NCBI GenBank assembly: GCA_026936335.1
Contig: JAPMXV010000056.1
Location: 186,001 to 250,000, forward strand
DNA: 64,000 nucleotides
Direction of reading: 5' to 3'
Origin: Mantamonas sphyraenae
Lineage: Eukaryota > CRuMs > Mantamonadidae
Within the stretch, counting starts at the first letter, position 1. Every line of letters begins with the position of its first letter. Shown piece by piece: positions 11,794 to 23,900 of this stretch. The position numbers were made by a program, and so were the translations under genes. The notes below the pieces were generated by a model. That model was given only the letters and a program-made list of their open reading frames with translations, was not told the origin of the DNA and made no database searches.

Positions 11794-13350
11794 TTAGCCT
11801 TGAAGCACCTTTGCCAGATCCTGTTGGCTTGCAAAGTAGAAGATTGCATCTGCCGCCGTTCGCGTCATGGTCAAGTGAGCTTTGGGATCCACATTGTCCA
11901 CTGTGTCACACTCTTGGTGGTAGCACGGGTCGTGAATGGCGTTGGCGAGCCCGCCAAACTTGCTTCGCTCGTCCATCGACTTTGTGCCGTCTGCACCGGT
12001 GCTGATGCTGCCGCCAGGTATTCCTGCCTCGTTGAACGGGGCATAGTCGCTGCGATCGTCAAAGGGCTCCACAGTGGTGTTGACCTTTTCGATGTCTTGC
12101 AAGTACGCCTTCATCCTCTTCGAGATGACTCCCGCCGCCGTTCGGATCCACGGCAGCAAGACGTCCGAGGGCTCAAACACAGCATACACGTAGTTGGGCG
12201 ATCCAATCATGTCCCAGTTCAAATGCATGGCAATCTTGGCCAGTTCGGCTGGCTGGTTGGCCTTGAGGTTGTTCACGTAGTACGTGCTGCCCACCAAACC
12301 CACCTCCTCCGCCGCCCACCAGCAGAAACGCACCTTGTTCTCCACTTTCACCAACCCACCACGCAGCAGACGTGCCAGGTTCAGTGCAATCGCCAGGTTG
12401 CCCGACGATCCGCTGCCGTTGTCGTTGATCCCTGGGCCCGCAGGAACGCTGTCCAGATGCGAACCACTCAGGACCACTCTGTCGTCCCGTCCCATCTTGG
12501 TTTGTGCAATCACATTGGTCGTCCCAACCGTCGGGAATGCACTCAGCGACGACATGAACAGCTGAAGGTTCTGCACTGCTGCAAGTGTCTCGCCAATGGC
12601 CTTGGTTGTCACAAACGCAGGGAATGCACGCGGCACGTCCAAGCTGGCGCGGAACAGTCCCAAGTCCCGGATTGTCTCGCCGTGGTTGAACACAAGCAGG
12701 CCGGAGGCGTTGTACTTGGCTGCCATGTCCGCCTTTTCCACAAACGAGCAGTTGCCACGCTTGACCAGAGCAATGTTGCCACCCATGAACCCTGCATAGT
12801 CACTGTCAAAGCATCCCAGGCCCACCACACTCACGTTGGCCGTCACGTTTGCGCTTCCGGAGAACTCAAACGCAACAAAGTCCTTGTTGAGTTCGTACTT
12901 CTCCACACCAGGGTGCACACGCTCCAGCACGGGCGTCGCCAGCGGCTGCCACGACTGGAATGGAAACGTCTGCACGCTCACATCAAACTCGGGCTGCTCC
13001 TGCAGAAGCTGCACCACGTAGTCCACGCTGTAGTTGTACCCCTGCGTCCCAACCGCTCGGTTGCGTCCAGGAGACTGGTATGCGATGCGCTCCAACTCGC
13101 GCAGGTGTGTGTTGAGCTGGTCCGACGTCACAGAGAATGCCAAACGCTGCCCTTCTGGCACAAACACCTCTGGAGCAGCGCCAGCCAAAGCTGCAATCAC
13201 AATCACCACAATCAGGAACAGCACAGCCAGCGGCACCACCACGCGCTTGTTGGGGATCTTGTCCCATGCATCGCGCAGACAGCCACACGAGCCTCCACGT
13301 CCGTTGTTTCCACCTCGCAGCGGTGTCGTGTCCTTGGGTTCTTCGCGCAT
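11794..13350 (-). CDS. M28-family zinc metallopeptidase, type II membrane protein, copy B (intact)
   Basis: An intact 518-residue single-exon paralogue of the gene at 2449. It has the same cytosolic tail, membrane helix and PA domain, and a complete M28 site: SGSHLDSV, INDNGSGS, WWAAEEVG, NWDMIGS and CYHQECD. The first about 370 residues are nearly identical to copy A. The stretch after AELAKIA differs strongly (YAVFEPSDVLLPW here, HGVYEGEKAEDPN in copy A), with a common tail ASQQDLAKVLQG. The start at 13350 was chosen because it is shared with copy A; the frame is open further upstream. It is a plausible ecto- or lysosomal aminopeptidase/carboxypeptidase. Substrate cannot be told. Confidence 0.9.
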   Translation of the reverse strand: MREEPKDTTPLRGGNNGRGGSCGCLRDAWDKIPNKRVVVPLAVLFLIVVIVIAALAGAAPEVFVPEGQRLAFSVTSDQLNTHLRELERIAYQSPGRNRAVGTQGYNYSVDYVVQLLQEQPEFDVSVQTFPFQSWQPLATPVLERVHPGVEKYELNKDFVAFEFSGSANVTANVSVVGLGCFDSDYAGFMGGNIALVKRGNCSFVEKADMAAKYNASGLLVFNHGETIRDLGLFRASLDVPRAFPAFVTTKAIGETLAAVQNLQLFMSSLSAFPTVGTTNVIAQTKMGRDDRVVLSGSHLDSVPAGPGINDNGSGSSGNLAIALNLARLLRGGLVKVENKVRFCWWAAEEVGLVGSTYYVNNLKANQPAELAKIAMHLNWDMIGSPNYVYAVFEPSDVLLPWIRTAAGVISKRMKAYLQDIEKVNTTVEPFDDRSDYAPFNEAGIPGGSISTGADGTKSMDERSKFGGLANAIHDPCYHQECDTVDNVDPKAHLTMTRTAADAIFYFASQQDLAKVLQG

Positions 13351-13398
13351 CAAGGGTTTTCGGTGCCTCGGCCCGTGCCACGCGTGGACACATGACAA
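11794..13398 (-). repeat. Arm B of an inverted gene duplication
   Basis: Inverted counterpart of 2393..4003, including about 50 bp of shared 5' flank (TGGATTTGTCA, then CCACGCGTGGCACGGGCCGA). The flanks differ by small indels just upstream of the start codon. The homology stops at the stop codon. Confidence 0.9.
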
Positions 13399-13461
13399 AT
13401 CCAAAAAGACTCAGAATCGTGCATACACCTCATTTTATGGATGGATGCAATTTTTTTCTGC

Positions 13462-16400
13462 TCACTCCCATTCGTCTTCATCATCCTCGTCGTCAAAATC
13501 AAACTCGTCGACTTCGTCGTCGTCGTCTTCGTCATCAAACAGTGCCGAGTCGTCCAGATCATACTTCGGGGCACTTGCTGCTGCGCGACGGCTTGAGCGT
13601 GCACGCGGGGCAACCTCCACTGCTTCCTCATCCTCTTCACCCTCGCTGTCCGAGAACGCCAGATCGATCTCCATCTTGGCCTTCTTCTTCTTCACCGGAG
13701 CAGCCTTCTTCACCGGAGCAGCCTTCTTGGCCGGAGCAGCCTTCTTCACCGGAGCGGCCTTCTTCACCGGAGCGGCCTTCTTCTTCTTGGCCGGAGCGGC
13801 CTTCTTCACCGGAGCGGCCTTCTTCACCGGAGCGGCCTTCTTCACCGGAGCAGCCTTCTTCACCGGAGCAGCCTTCTTCACCGGAGCAGCCTTCTTCACA
13901 GGCGAATCCTCAAAGTCGTACTCCTCATCATCATCAAACGCATCCTCATCATCTTCAAACGCATCATCGTCATCCTCGTCGTCAAACAGTGCCGAGTCGT
14001 CCAAATCATACTTCGGGGCACTTGCCGCTGCGCGACGGCTCGAGCGTGCTCGTGGTTCCACCTCTTCACCTTCACAATCGTCCGTGTCCAGCGACTCGAA
14101 ATCCTCGATGTCGTCCTCCAACTCGTCCTCGGAATCCCACAGCTCCTCCTCCACCACCTTCTTGCTCGCCTTGGCCGTCAGCTTCTTCTTTGTCGCTTTG
14201 ACGCCCGTTTTCTTCTGCCGCTTGGCCATCGGGCTGCTCGCACTGTCTTCCATGCGCAACTTGAGTCGTTCCGCGAGTGACATGGTCGAGATGGCCTCCA
14301 GCTCCGCGTCCGAGTCGTCATCTTCCAGCAGCTCCATCACCTCCTTCTTGCTCTTGCTGCTCTTGCGGTCCGACTTGCGCTTCTTTCCACCACCGCTGCT
14401 TCGCTTGCTCCCAGTGCTACCTGCACTGCTCGCACTGCTTGAGCTGCTGCTCGACACGTCCAGATCCATGCTGCTGTTCCCTCCGGCCTCCCCTTCCTCC
14501 TCCTCAGACACCTCCTTGATCTCCTTTGCCTTGCGCACCCGGTTTCCGTACTTCATCAACCGGCGGTTCACGTCTTCTGCGCTCACCTTCTTGTAGCTGC
14601 TGCTGCTGCTGTTGGCCCCGCTGTTCTTCTTCTTGCCTCGCTTGCCTCCCTTGCGCGACTTGTCGCCACGTTCGTTCAGCAGCAGTTCCTGCAGTTCCAC
14701 TTCGTACGCGTCCAGCTCTGCCTCCAGAGCCTCCAAGTCCTGGCGCCACAGGTCCTGTTCGCTGGTCTCCAGCAGCTCCTCCATCTCAGCCTTCTTTGCC
14801 TCCCACTCTGCTTTCAGTGCCTCCACCTTTTCCTCCGTCAGGCTCCACATCTGCATCGACAAGAGGTAGTTGTATCCAGCCTTGAGTCGCTTCTGAAGCT
14901 CCTCGTCTCCTTCCTCCTCCTCTTCCTCCTCCTCGTCGTCGCCGTCCACCCGGCGGTCTTCCACCTTTTCCTCCTTGCAGATAAGCTTGAATCCCAGGTC
15001 GTGCAGCTCCTGCAGCAGCTCTGCCTTGGCACGCTTGCTCACCTGCAGTTCATCGTCGATCACCATCTGGATAAAGCGCACCTTGTTCTCCAGCTTTTCG
15101 GCCTCCTTCATCAGTTCGTCCACAAGGTACTGCTTGCGCTTCACGTAGAAGTGCAGACGCGTCACGAAAAACTCCTGCATGATGCTCTCAGCGCTGCGGT
15201 ACAGCTTCAACTTGCCGTCGCGGTTGTGCAGCGTCATGTTGGACGTGCACACACTTCCGGTCAGCTTGAAAAACTTCAACAGGCCTCCCGGGGCTGCCTC
15301 TGCCTTGTCCAGAACCGATGCGTCCGTCACAGTCACCTCAAAGTCCACGCTCAGGTTTGTGCAGTTGTTGCCGATGCTCTTGATCCATCCCGACGAGCTG
15401 CTCTTGCTGTTGCGGTGGATGTTGGTTTCCAGCCAACCTTTGTACGCGTTTGTCCACTTGCCCACAGGCAGCTCCGTGATGCGCACTTCGGTCTCGCTGA
15501 TGCGTTCCACACGACCCAGGACCTCGTACGAGTCGGTCTTGCGCGCCTTGAGGTGAATGTCACCCGTGAAACCGCGGTAGAATGGCTTCAGCTCCACATC
15601 GGGCTCCGCACCGAAATCCGCAGCAATCTCCGCATAGCTGCGCTCGTCAATGTGCAGCTTGGTCAGGATCCACTCGATCAGGTCGTACGGGTCAAAGTTG
15701 GGCACGGTGCTGCTGTAGCCGTTGCCGATGCCCTCGCTGCCGTTTACCAGCACTGTGGGGATCACAGGCACATAAAATTTGGGCTCCGTCTTCACGCCGT
15801 CATCGTACGTGTGCTGCAGGATAGCATCGTCCAGCGGGTTGAACATCACGCGTGCAATGTTTTCAAGCTTTGTAAAGATGTATCGAGCACTGGCGTGGTC
15901 CGAGCCACCGTCCGCACGGGTGCCAAACTGTCCCAGCGGCTGCAGGAAGTTGATGTTGTTGGAGCCCACGTGGTTCTGCGCCATCTTGACAATGGTCTCG
16001 GCCAGCGACTGCTCGCCGTGGTGGTACGCACTGTGCTCCGACACGTAGCCGGCCAGCTGCGCCACCTTGATTTCTGCGCCCGTCAGCTTGCGCTTGAAGC
16101 AGCCGTACAGCACCTTGCGCTGGCCCGGCTTCAAGCCGTCCATCACGCTGGGAATTGCTCGCTGGTTTGCTTCGTTGGCGTACAGCACCAGCTCCTTGTT
16201 GACAAAGTCCTGGTAGGTGAGCTCCGTCTGCGTGTGGTCCACAAACGTCACCTCGGCCGCCTGCTTCAGCCACAACTTGCGCTGGTCAGCACGGTTCTTG
16301 GCAAACACCATGTCGATGGCGTCGTGGTCCACGTCTTGGTCCTCCGAGTACGTAAAGTTGATGACGTGACGGTCCAGGTCCGAAAAGTACTCCTTGCCCT

Positions 16401-18771
16401 CCTTGGCTGTGCTTGTACCCAGACCCTTGTAGTACTTGATGCTCCACTTCTTGGCCTCGCCCGCCTGCTCCACTCCCTGCTTCCATTCCTCGTACTCGGG
16501 CACGGTGAAAAACACCATGGTGTCGGCCGCCTTGCCACGCCCGCCGCCGCGTTTGGTGGCCTTGACAATGGGCGTGACAAACTCCTGCAGGAAGCCCATT
16601 TCCGGGTCCAGCAGCTCGGGCCAGAACTTTTCGATAAAGTTGATCACCAGACCCTTGATGTGCGAGCCATCGAAATCTTGATCGGCCATGATCATCAGGT
16701 GGCCGTAGCGAAGGTCCTTCAGGGTCTCGCGCGTGTACGACTGCTTGTTCTTCAGACCCAAGATCTGCTTCAGAGCCGCAATCTCCTTGTTGTCGTTGAT
16801 CTTCTTGGCTTCGGCGTCACGCACGTTGAGCAACTTGCCCTTGAGCGGGAACACGCCGTAGTACTTGTGCGATTCCTCGATGGCGCTGAGGCCAGAGACG
16901 GCCAGTGCCTTGGCCGAGTCACCCTCGGTGATGATGAGCGTGCAGTGGGTGCTGTTCTTTGTGCCGGCGTACTTGGCGTCCTTGAGCTTGGGGAAGCCGC
17001 TGAGCATCTCGGTCTTTTTTCCGTCCGACTTGCGCAGCACTGAATTCTCCTTGTAGTGCAGCCAGTGCTCGATGCGCTGGATGACGCCGCTGTCTTCAAC
17101 CTCTTTCAGGTAGTTGTCGGACAGAACGCACTCGGAACCAAACTTGGCCGGCTTGAGAGTCAGGGCCTCCTTGCTTTGCGAGTTGAACGACGGGTTCTCG
17201 ATGAGACAGTTGACAAACACAATGAGGTGGCTCTTGACCTGGAAGGGCTTGAGTTGTGTCTTCTTGTGGTTCTTCTTGATGACCTTGATGAGGGACTCTG
17301 CAATCTGGTCGGCGACGTGGTTGACGTGCTGGCCACCTGCGCTGGTGCAGATGCTGTTGACGTAGCTGATCTGCTTGAACTGGCCGTCAGAGATAGACAC
17401 GGCCACCTCCCAGCGGCCCTTGCTGTCTGCGTGGGACGAGCGGTAGTAGAGGAGAGGAAACTCGGCGGGAGTGGCCTCCTCGACCGCCTTGGCCTTTGCA
17501 CTCTTCTTCTTGCCACCCTTCTTGGAGGTGGACGTGCTGCTGGACGATTCATCAAGTGCAGCGGCGGCCTTGGCGGCGTTGTTGTTGGGGTTGTGGGGCA
17601 GTGCGTCGATGAAATGCTGAACGTACTGCTTGAACCCGTTGATCTTGATGCGTTCGCCGTTGAGGTAGACCTTGAGGCCGCGGCAGACGCCAGCCATGTC
17701 GTAGACGCGCTTGGACATGAGATCGATGGTGTCCTTGTCGAGAACGGTCATGCCGAAGCGCTTGAGGTCTGGGCAAAAGGTGATCTGGGTGTAGTTGTCG
17801 CCATCCGGGTTGTCGCTGATGTTGGGCTCGTCCTTGGTGCGCATGTTGTTGCGGAACACCTGCTCAAACACCTTGCCGTTGTAGGCGTCCGCCGTCTTGA
17901 CGACAAAGCGGGTGCTGTAAATGTTTGTGAGCTTGGCACCGTAGCCGTTGCGGCCGCCGGTGACGCGCTTCTCGCTTTGGTCGTAGTTGGACGAGGTGAG
18001 CAGCTCGCCAAAGATGAGCGAGGGCACAAGCATTTTCTCGTCCTTGTGCATCTCGACAGGAATACCGTCGCCATCGTTGAAGACGGTGATGGTGTTTGTC
18101 TTTGCGTTGATGTCCACACGCAGGGTGGTCATGTTGTCCGCTCGCTTGTGGTTGTCGGCGGCGTTGACGAGGATCTCGTCAAAGATCTTGTACAGACCTG
18201 GAACGTAGGAGATCTTGCGCTCGTGCAGGCCCTCCTCCTGGGAAAACACCCACATGTCTGTGTCTTGCTGCAGGGAGCAATCGCAGGGAACCACACGAGG
18301 ATGTGAGTGGGCGGGAGTCCATGGGATAGACAATAGGAAATGGAGTGGAGGGCGAGTCGAGGAGGCGGCAAAGAACGTACAGATTCAACAGAACCGATGT
18401 AGGTGTCGGGCAGGGTGAGGATGTGCTCGAGCTGGGTTTTGCGCTGGTAGATGTCCTCGACGGCCTTGCCGGACTTGGCGCCACTCTTGGCCCAGTGGTT
18501 GGAGTGGGAGCCCTTGGAGGGACCCACGTTGGGTTTTGCATTCTCCAGATCGTCCATGTCGTCCAAGGACATGGCGTTCCGGTTGCTGGTTGTGCTTTGC
18601 GTGCGCTGCAAAGTGAGGTGTCAGGAATTTGAATTTTGCACAGGTGATCCGAGCAAAACGCGCGTGCGGGTGTAGATAGAGACATGCAAACGGAAGAAGA
18701 GGCACACCAAGTGGCGTCATATGCGCCCACCGACGCAGGACAGGGCTCACCTTTGCGGATGCAGTCGACAT
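13462..18771 (-). CDS. TOP2: DNA topoisomerase II
   Basis: Three exons: 18751..18771 (MSTASAK), 18381..18605 and 13462..18267, giving about 1,683 residues. Introns have GTGAGC/GCAG and GTACGT/GCAG ends and keep phase 0. Landmarks in order: GHKL ATPase (NAADNHKRAD, GRNGYGAKLTNIYS), Toprim (EGDSAKALAVSGLS, DQDFDGSHIKGL), winged helix with the catalytic tyrosine (ASARYIF) after PSVMDGLKPGQRK, then coiled coil and a long acidic/basic tail. The enzyme passes one DNA duplex through another and is nuclear. The C-terminal domain is unusual: a KKAAPV repeat array lies between two copies of the block RAAASAPKYDLDDSALFDDE. The gene is divergent from NUF2; both act at chromosome segregation. Confidence 0.97.
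13672..13905 (-). repeat. Coding minisatellite of 18-bp units encoding KKAAPV
   Basis: Tandem units of about 18 bp (plus strand TTCACCGGAGCAGCCTTC) encode K-K-A-A-P-V/A in the topoisomerase II tail, with a few KKKK interruptions. The pattern resembles histone H1-type lysine/alanine/proline tails and suits non-specific DNA binding. Unit number is likely variable. Confidence 0.9.
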
Positions 18772-19037
18772 TGTGCGGATGCGAGCAAATGTGCGTGTGC
18801 GGTTTTGGTTTGCTTGGCAGGAAGCGCGCGCGCAAAGCGGCAAACGGTCGAAAAGTTCCTGACTCGACCGCGCAAGTCAGGAATGCAACGGAAACATGGG
18901 CCTGGAGCTCCACAGAAGGTAGTATGTGCAGTTTCAGAGTGTTTGCAGAGAAGGGGTGGGTAACGAGCCGGGATGCATGGATGGGGACAGGCTGGATGGC
19001 GCAGTCGGAGACAAGACAAAGGATTGACAACGAAGGC
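18772..19037. promoter_or_regulatory. Shared divergent promoter region of topoisomerase II and NUF2
   Basis: These 266 bp separate the two start codons, with no room for another gene. The stretch contains GGTTTTGGTTTG and a GCGCGCGC run near 18827. No TATA box is evident. Shared regulation of two mitotic genes is inferred from layout only. Confidence 0.45.
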
Positions 19038-20665
19038 ATGTCGCAACAGTACTCGTTCCCCATCCTGGATGCACAGGAGATTGTGCAGTGCATGCATGAA
19101 CTGAACATTGAAATCACCGTTGCGGAGCTGAAGAAGCCTGAGGCAGGGACAATCCGGCCGGTGTACGAAGGATTGACGGAGCTGCTCATGGGCTACTCGC
19201 GGGAGGAGCACATGCAACCCGAGTTTGACCTGATGGAGTTGCTGGACTTTCCGGAAATGCACGAGGAGAGCATTGCGGAGTTTGAGTTCAACAAGGCTCT
19301 GTAAGTGAGCGGCGTGCTTTTCGTGCTGGCCGTTTGACACCTTGGCGCCAAAAGCAAAACGAGCAAAAATCCGCAGCTTCTGACACTGCCCACCACACCA
19401 CACGCACTGGATATGTGCGCACACGCAGGAGCAAGCTGATGAAGGGTGCGGGAATCCGGGACTTTTCGACGCAGGATGTGATGAAGCCGACGTTCAAGCG
19501 CACGGTACGCAACCTGTCGGCGGTGGTGAACCTGGCAAAGTTCCGCGAAGAGCGCCTGGCGGAGTACCAGCAACTGACGGCGGAAACGGACGGACTGTTG
19601 GACGAACGCATCGAACTCGAGGAGGAAAACCAGCGCCTGGTGGACAGCGTGCGCCAGATTAAGTAAGTGGTCGGCAGCGAGAGGCGATTGGGAATTGGCG
19701 CGCCAAGGAACGGCTGGGCTGACACGGGATGGCGATGGCGATGGACACACGCACAGGGAGCAACGCGAGCAGGAGGAAATGGAGGTGGAGGAAGTGCAAG
19801 CAGAGACGGAGCGCTTGGTGGAGGAGATTACGCAACTGAACAGCAAGCAAGCCGAGTTTCAGCAGGACATCAAGGACATGAAGAGTGCCAACCAGGAGCT
19901 GAAGCTGAACTTGGAGAGTGCACGTGCGTCGGTGATGGATGTGCAGGAAGACGTGGACCGTCTGCGCAGCAAGATTGTGTCGTCGCCAGACAAGATGGTG
20001 GCACGCATCGAGAAGTTGAGGCGGGATCTGGAGGATGCCGAGGAGCATGTGAAGCAAGCCAACGCCGACAAAAAGACAAACGGAGACAAGCTGAAGGCAC
20101 TGGGCACTGTGAAGAAGGTAAGGGAGAGATGTGTGGAGCTGCGCGCGTCACAAAGTAGATGCACAGGCACTGACACCCTGTGCAGGAGCTGAAGCGTGTG
20201 AACAAGCTGCTGGACGAGCTGCAAGAGGAAGCCGACAAGGTGTCTGCAGTGTACAGGGAGATCGAAGGCAACCTGGAGCAGGTGAAGGAGAAAGAGGAGC
20301 GATCAAAGGAATTGCAAGAAGCGAACGAGAGCCTGGAAAAGGTGCTGGAGGCCACCATGACACGTTTGGAGCGCTTGGAGCACCAAAAGGAGTGCAAGAG
20401 CAAGGACATTGCATCGGATTTTGCGTCTGCGGAGAAGAAGCTGAGCGAGATGCGTCAGAAGGAGAACGCCACGAGCGTCAAGGCAGCAGAGACGAGCTCG
20501 AAGGAGAACCAGGTGAAGAAGGAGATCGATGCCATGACTTACAAGCATGAGGCTGAGGTGAACGCCCTGCGGGAGCAGTTTGACAAGCTGGAGATGAACG
20601 TGAACGAGTACCACCGCCAGCTGTCTGCAGAGATGGGCAAGAGCGTGAGCGCAGCTCTGCGTTGA
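19038..20665 (+). CDS. NUF2: Kinetochore protein NUF2
   Basis: Four exons, 19038..19300, 19429..19662, 19757..20117 and 20186..20665, give 445 residues, close to the usual 440-465. Introns are 128, 94 and 68 nt with GTAAG donors and CAG acceptors, and phases agree. The N-terminal calponin-homology domain starts SFPILDAQEIVQCMHELNIE. NLAKFREERLAEY then marks the typical NUF2 junction into a long coiled coil (EIEGNLEQVKEKEER). NUF2 pairs with NDC80 to bind spindle microtubules at kinetochores. Confidence 0.93.
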
Positions 20666-20705
20666 CGTGCATCATGAATACGCACGCATGCACACATACA
20701 AAGAC

Positions 20706-20732
20706 ACCACACACACACACACACGCACACAC
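20706..20732. repeat. (CA)n microsatellite
   Basis: An interrupted run of CA dinucleotides just downstream of NUF2, followed by GGGGGG. Similar CA/GT runs occur near 42106, 49783, 52983, 53746 and 54200, mostly within introns or just before start codons. Confidence 0.9.
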
Positions 20733-20768
20733 GGGGGGTGATGAGGAAATGGAACCAATTGTTGGCGT

Positions 20769-20926
20769 CAGCCGGCTGTGCACACAGGCAGAGCACGACA
20801 CCTACAACTTAAAGGTGCGCCTGGCGGTGAAACACGGCGACAATGCCTGCGGGGTTGGTGATACTAACCCGCAGGACCCCTCTTGTGTATGTGTTTTGTG
20901 CTCTGCAAGTCTGCCCATGCCGGCTG
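20769..20926 (-). ncRNA. Nested inverted-repeat element after the Fanzor-like gene; candidate guide-RNA scaffold or element end
   Basis: Three inverted-repeat pairs are nested about one centre. The outer pair is CAGCCGGC 20769..20776 with GCCGGCTG 20919..20926. The middle pair is GCAGAGCAC 20788..20796 with GTGCTCTGC 20898..20906. The inner pair is CCTGCGGGGTT 20846..20856 with AACCCGCAGG 20866..20875 (one bulged G, 9-nt loop). Spacers between outer and middle arms are 11 and 12 nt, so a single long hairpin can form. It starts 14 bp past the stop codon of the giant gene, on its 3' side, where TnpB and Fanzor loci encode their omega RNA. The structure is read directly; the RNA role is inference, and a terminator or transposon end is an alternative. 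Confidence 0.4.
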
Positions 20927-20940
20927 CGAAATCAAAAATC

Positions 20941-23900
20941 TCACTCCTTCCCCCCTCCCTGTACATCCGCTCGTCGCTTCCCAGCAATCCTTGCACTTCT
21001 CCTCGTAGGTTGCGCCATCTCTTCCGACTGCTTGTCTTGCTCTTGCAACGTAACCTCGATCACCTCCGTTTTCGGCTCTGCATCTCCAAACACGCGCTGC
21101 AGGCACGCTTTCAGCTCCTCCTCTGCGCATTTCTTCTTCTGCGCTTTCTTGCACCTGGGGCTAAATGCCTCTGGCTCCTTCCCCGTTGCCCACAAGCACA
21201 TCATCCGCCACACGATTCCCTGGCAGCCCCGCACATCGCGGTCCGAGATAACCGGCAGCCCAATCTTGTCCTGAATGTACGCAAACAGAGCCGTGCGTTC
21301 GTTGTGGTGGTTTTGGGACCCTCCACAGTGCAGACAGGCCAACTGGCGATCCCACTTGGACACAGTGTGCTCCACCGTGCGTGTGAGTGCCCGCCCGCAA
21401 ATGCACACGCTGGACGTGTGCCACTCAGCCACATCCACCCAAGGCATCTCCTCTGCAATCAGTGTGTTGACCCTGTTCGAAAGCGACAGCCCGCCATAGA
21501 ATTTGCTCTGTGCGAGCAGCACACAGTGAGATTTTCCGAAGGCCCTTGCAACCTGCCGCGTGATGCTCACCAGACGCTGGGCCTCTTGTCGTAGTACCTT
21601 TCTGCTGTGTTCATGCTCGGCCCTCCACTTGTGCTTGTCTTTGTGCTTGTCCAACCGTGCGAGTCGATGCAGGTGGGCCTTTGCGCGCAGGTCTGAGTGC
21701 GACGGGTTGCCGATCTTGTGTTGCAGGAGCTCGTTCCCATCCCACACAAACACACAGTATGTGTCTTTGCGTCTCCCAATGTCGTCCACGAGGAACACCG
21801 TGTCCTTGACAAGCGATGGGTCGCCGTGGATACCCGAAAAGTCCCGTTGGTGCTTCCTTCCCGTACGGCGATGACCAGGCACACGGGCAAGCCAGTCAAA
21901 CCCCAGGTCGAATCCAAACGCCTGCACGACCTGTTTGCCCAGCCCAGCCCGCTTGGCCGTCACCAGCACGCGCACAAAGTCTTTGGCAAGTTGCCGCTGG
22001 GTGTGCACGTCGTGTGCTTTGCTCAGGTTCCCACGTGCATTGTCGATCGCCCTCCTGAACCCATCAGTGGGCTGGAGGATCTCCTGCAGGTCGTTGGTCT
22101 TTGCTGTTGCCTTCGCAGCCTTGTACAACACGACGCGAAGCCTCCCTTCTGGTGACACGCTCCACCCACCGCACCATGCGTCGAGAATCTGTCGGCTCAT
22201 GCGGCTCACCAGGGGAGCCATGAAGAGCAGCATTGGCAACGCCGCAAGTGCTGGCGCCGTGAGCCCCGAGTGCTTGTCAACAGGAAGCCCATGAACCCTT
22301 CGGTGCCAGCTCGCGTCGTACTCGGCTACGGACAGGTACTCCTCCTTATACAGGAAGGGAGACGTCTTGACCACGTCCCAATGCGCCAGTGCATCTGCTT
22401 CTGACTTCACTGAGCCCGTTGGCAACAACGCGCTCAACCCACCGCCCGGATTGAAATGGGTTGGGGTGAGAACGAGTTGCTTGTCGTCGCTGTTGAACTG
22501 TACACCAGAGCTTTTCAGGTATTGAACGACTGCGTGGTCGACAGTGTCCTCCGCCTGCTCCTCCCCATCGTCCTCTTCCTCCGTGGTCGTGTCCGTGTCG
22601 AAAAAGTTGGTCACCCCGTCGTTCTCCAGAATCTCACCCAAGTGCTGCAGCATTGCGACACCCTGTTGGCCGTGTCGCTTCCTGTACATACTCTTCACGT
22701 GCTCCCTCCACTCACGAGTCGTGTGCGTCTTCTTCCTCTTCCAGTCCAGCACCTTCCAATTAGTCGTGCTCATTTCGTGGTTAGACAGCGTCTTCAGCAC
22801 CCCGTTCACCGTCCAGTATTCCAACCTGGCGATTGCACACACAGCGAGGTCTCGCGCTGCAGTCACTGCCTCAGGGTTTTGCGAATCGCCGCCGAGCAGG
22901 TCCAGCGCCTCAGCCACACACTTGCCAAAGCGGATGGGCACAGAAGACGCTGTCACCTTTGCCTTGACTTCTGCTGCAGTGAACTTGACCAGGGTTTCGC
23001 ACATGGATGGGGAGAGGGTCGGCTTTGGGCCGAGCTCAGTCGCTGCTTCTGTGTTGCTCCGGGCCGCCTGGAAGGCGAGTTGCAGCGTTGATACGTTCGG
23101 TACAAGCTCTTGATCACGACTCGACAGCGCTGCTTTAGCCTTTTGCTTGCTGGCGCGGCTGAGGCGTGCGTCTCCAGCTCGCTCCCGCTCCTTGGGCTCA
23201 TCCAGCCGCAGCAGCTTGTTCACGCGTGCCATTTCCTCCACCTTCACGTCGTTGGCAAGCCTCGAAACAGCACACAGCTGTGTGGCTGCCGTACACTCGT
23301 GTGCAGGTGCCCATTGGGAAGAGACGCTTCCCAACGACTTTGTCACTTCTGCCAGCTCCTTCCAGCGCATCATCTGCAGCAGGTATTTGAGCAGACCAAG
23401 CTGCGTGGTGTCGAGCGTCGTGTCCTGCTCCATCGTGTTTGCCACACTGCTGCTCGATGCCACCTTGCTTCTTTGTGGCTGCAACTCGTCGCGTGCATCG
23501 ATTTCGTCATCATCCCTGGGCGATTCTCCGTCTCCCTCGGCACCTGGTCGATCACGTTGCAGCCTCTTCACCATATCCCCAATGACCGTTGCCTCCTCTT
23601 CCGACAGTTGCGGTCCCCCTTGAGCCGGTGGGCTCATCAACACACGGAACGCTTCCTTGAGATCCTCGTCCACGAAAACGGACGGGTTGCGCGGTAGCAC
23701 GGAGTGCATGCTCACGTTAACAACCCCCCTCTTGCCGTCCTTGAGCTCCACTTCATGCCGTTTGTGGACTGCAAGTGTGTGTGGAAGCTGAATGGAGTGT
23801 TCAACCAATACGGGTTCGGCAAGCAGGTTCACGTTGCCTGTGGATGCGCGCGCGTAGGTGCACAGCCTGTTGAGCAGAGCCCAGTCCATGGTATCCGTGC

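Noticed and set aside
15001-17043. 680-codon plus-strand open frame
   Set aside because: Antisense shadow of topoisomerase II, produced by GC-rich codon use.
17056-18306. 416-codon plus-strand open frame
   Set aside because: Antisense to the ATPase domain of topoisomerase II; Val/Leu/Asp-rich with no motif.
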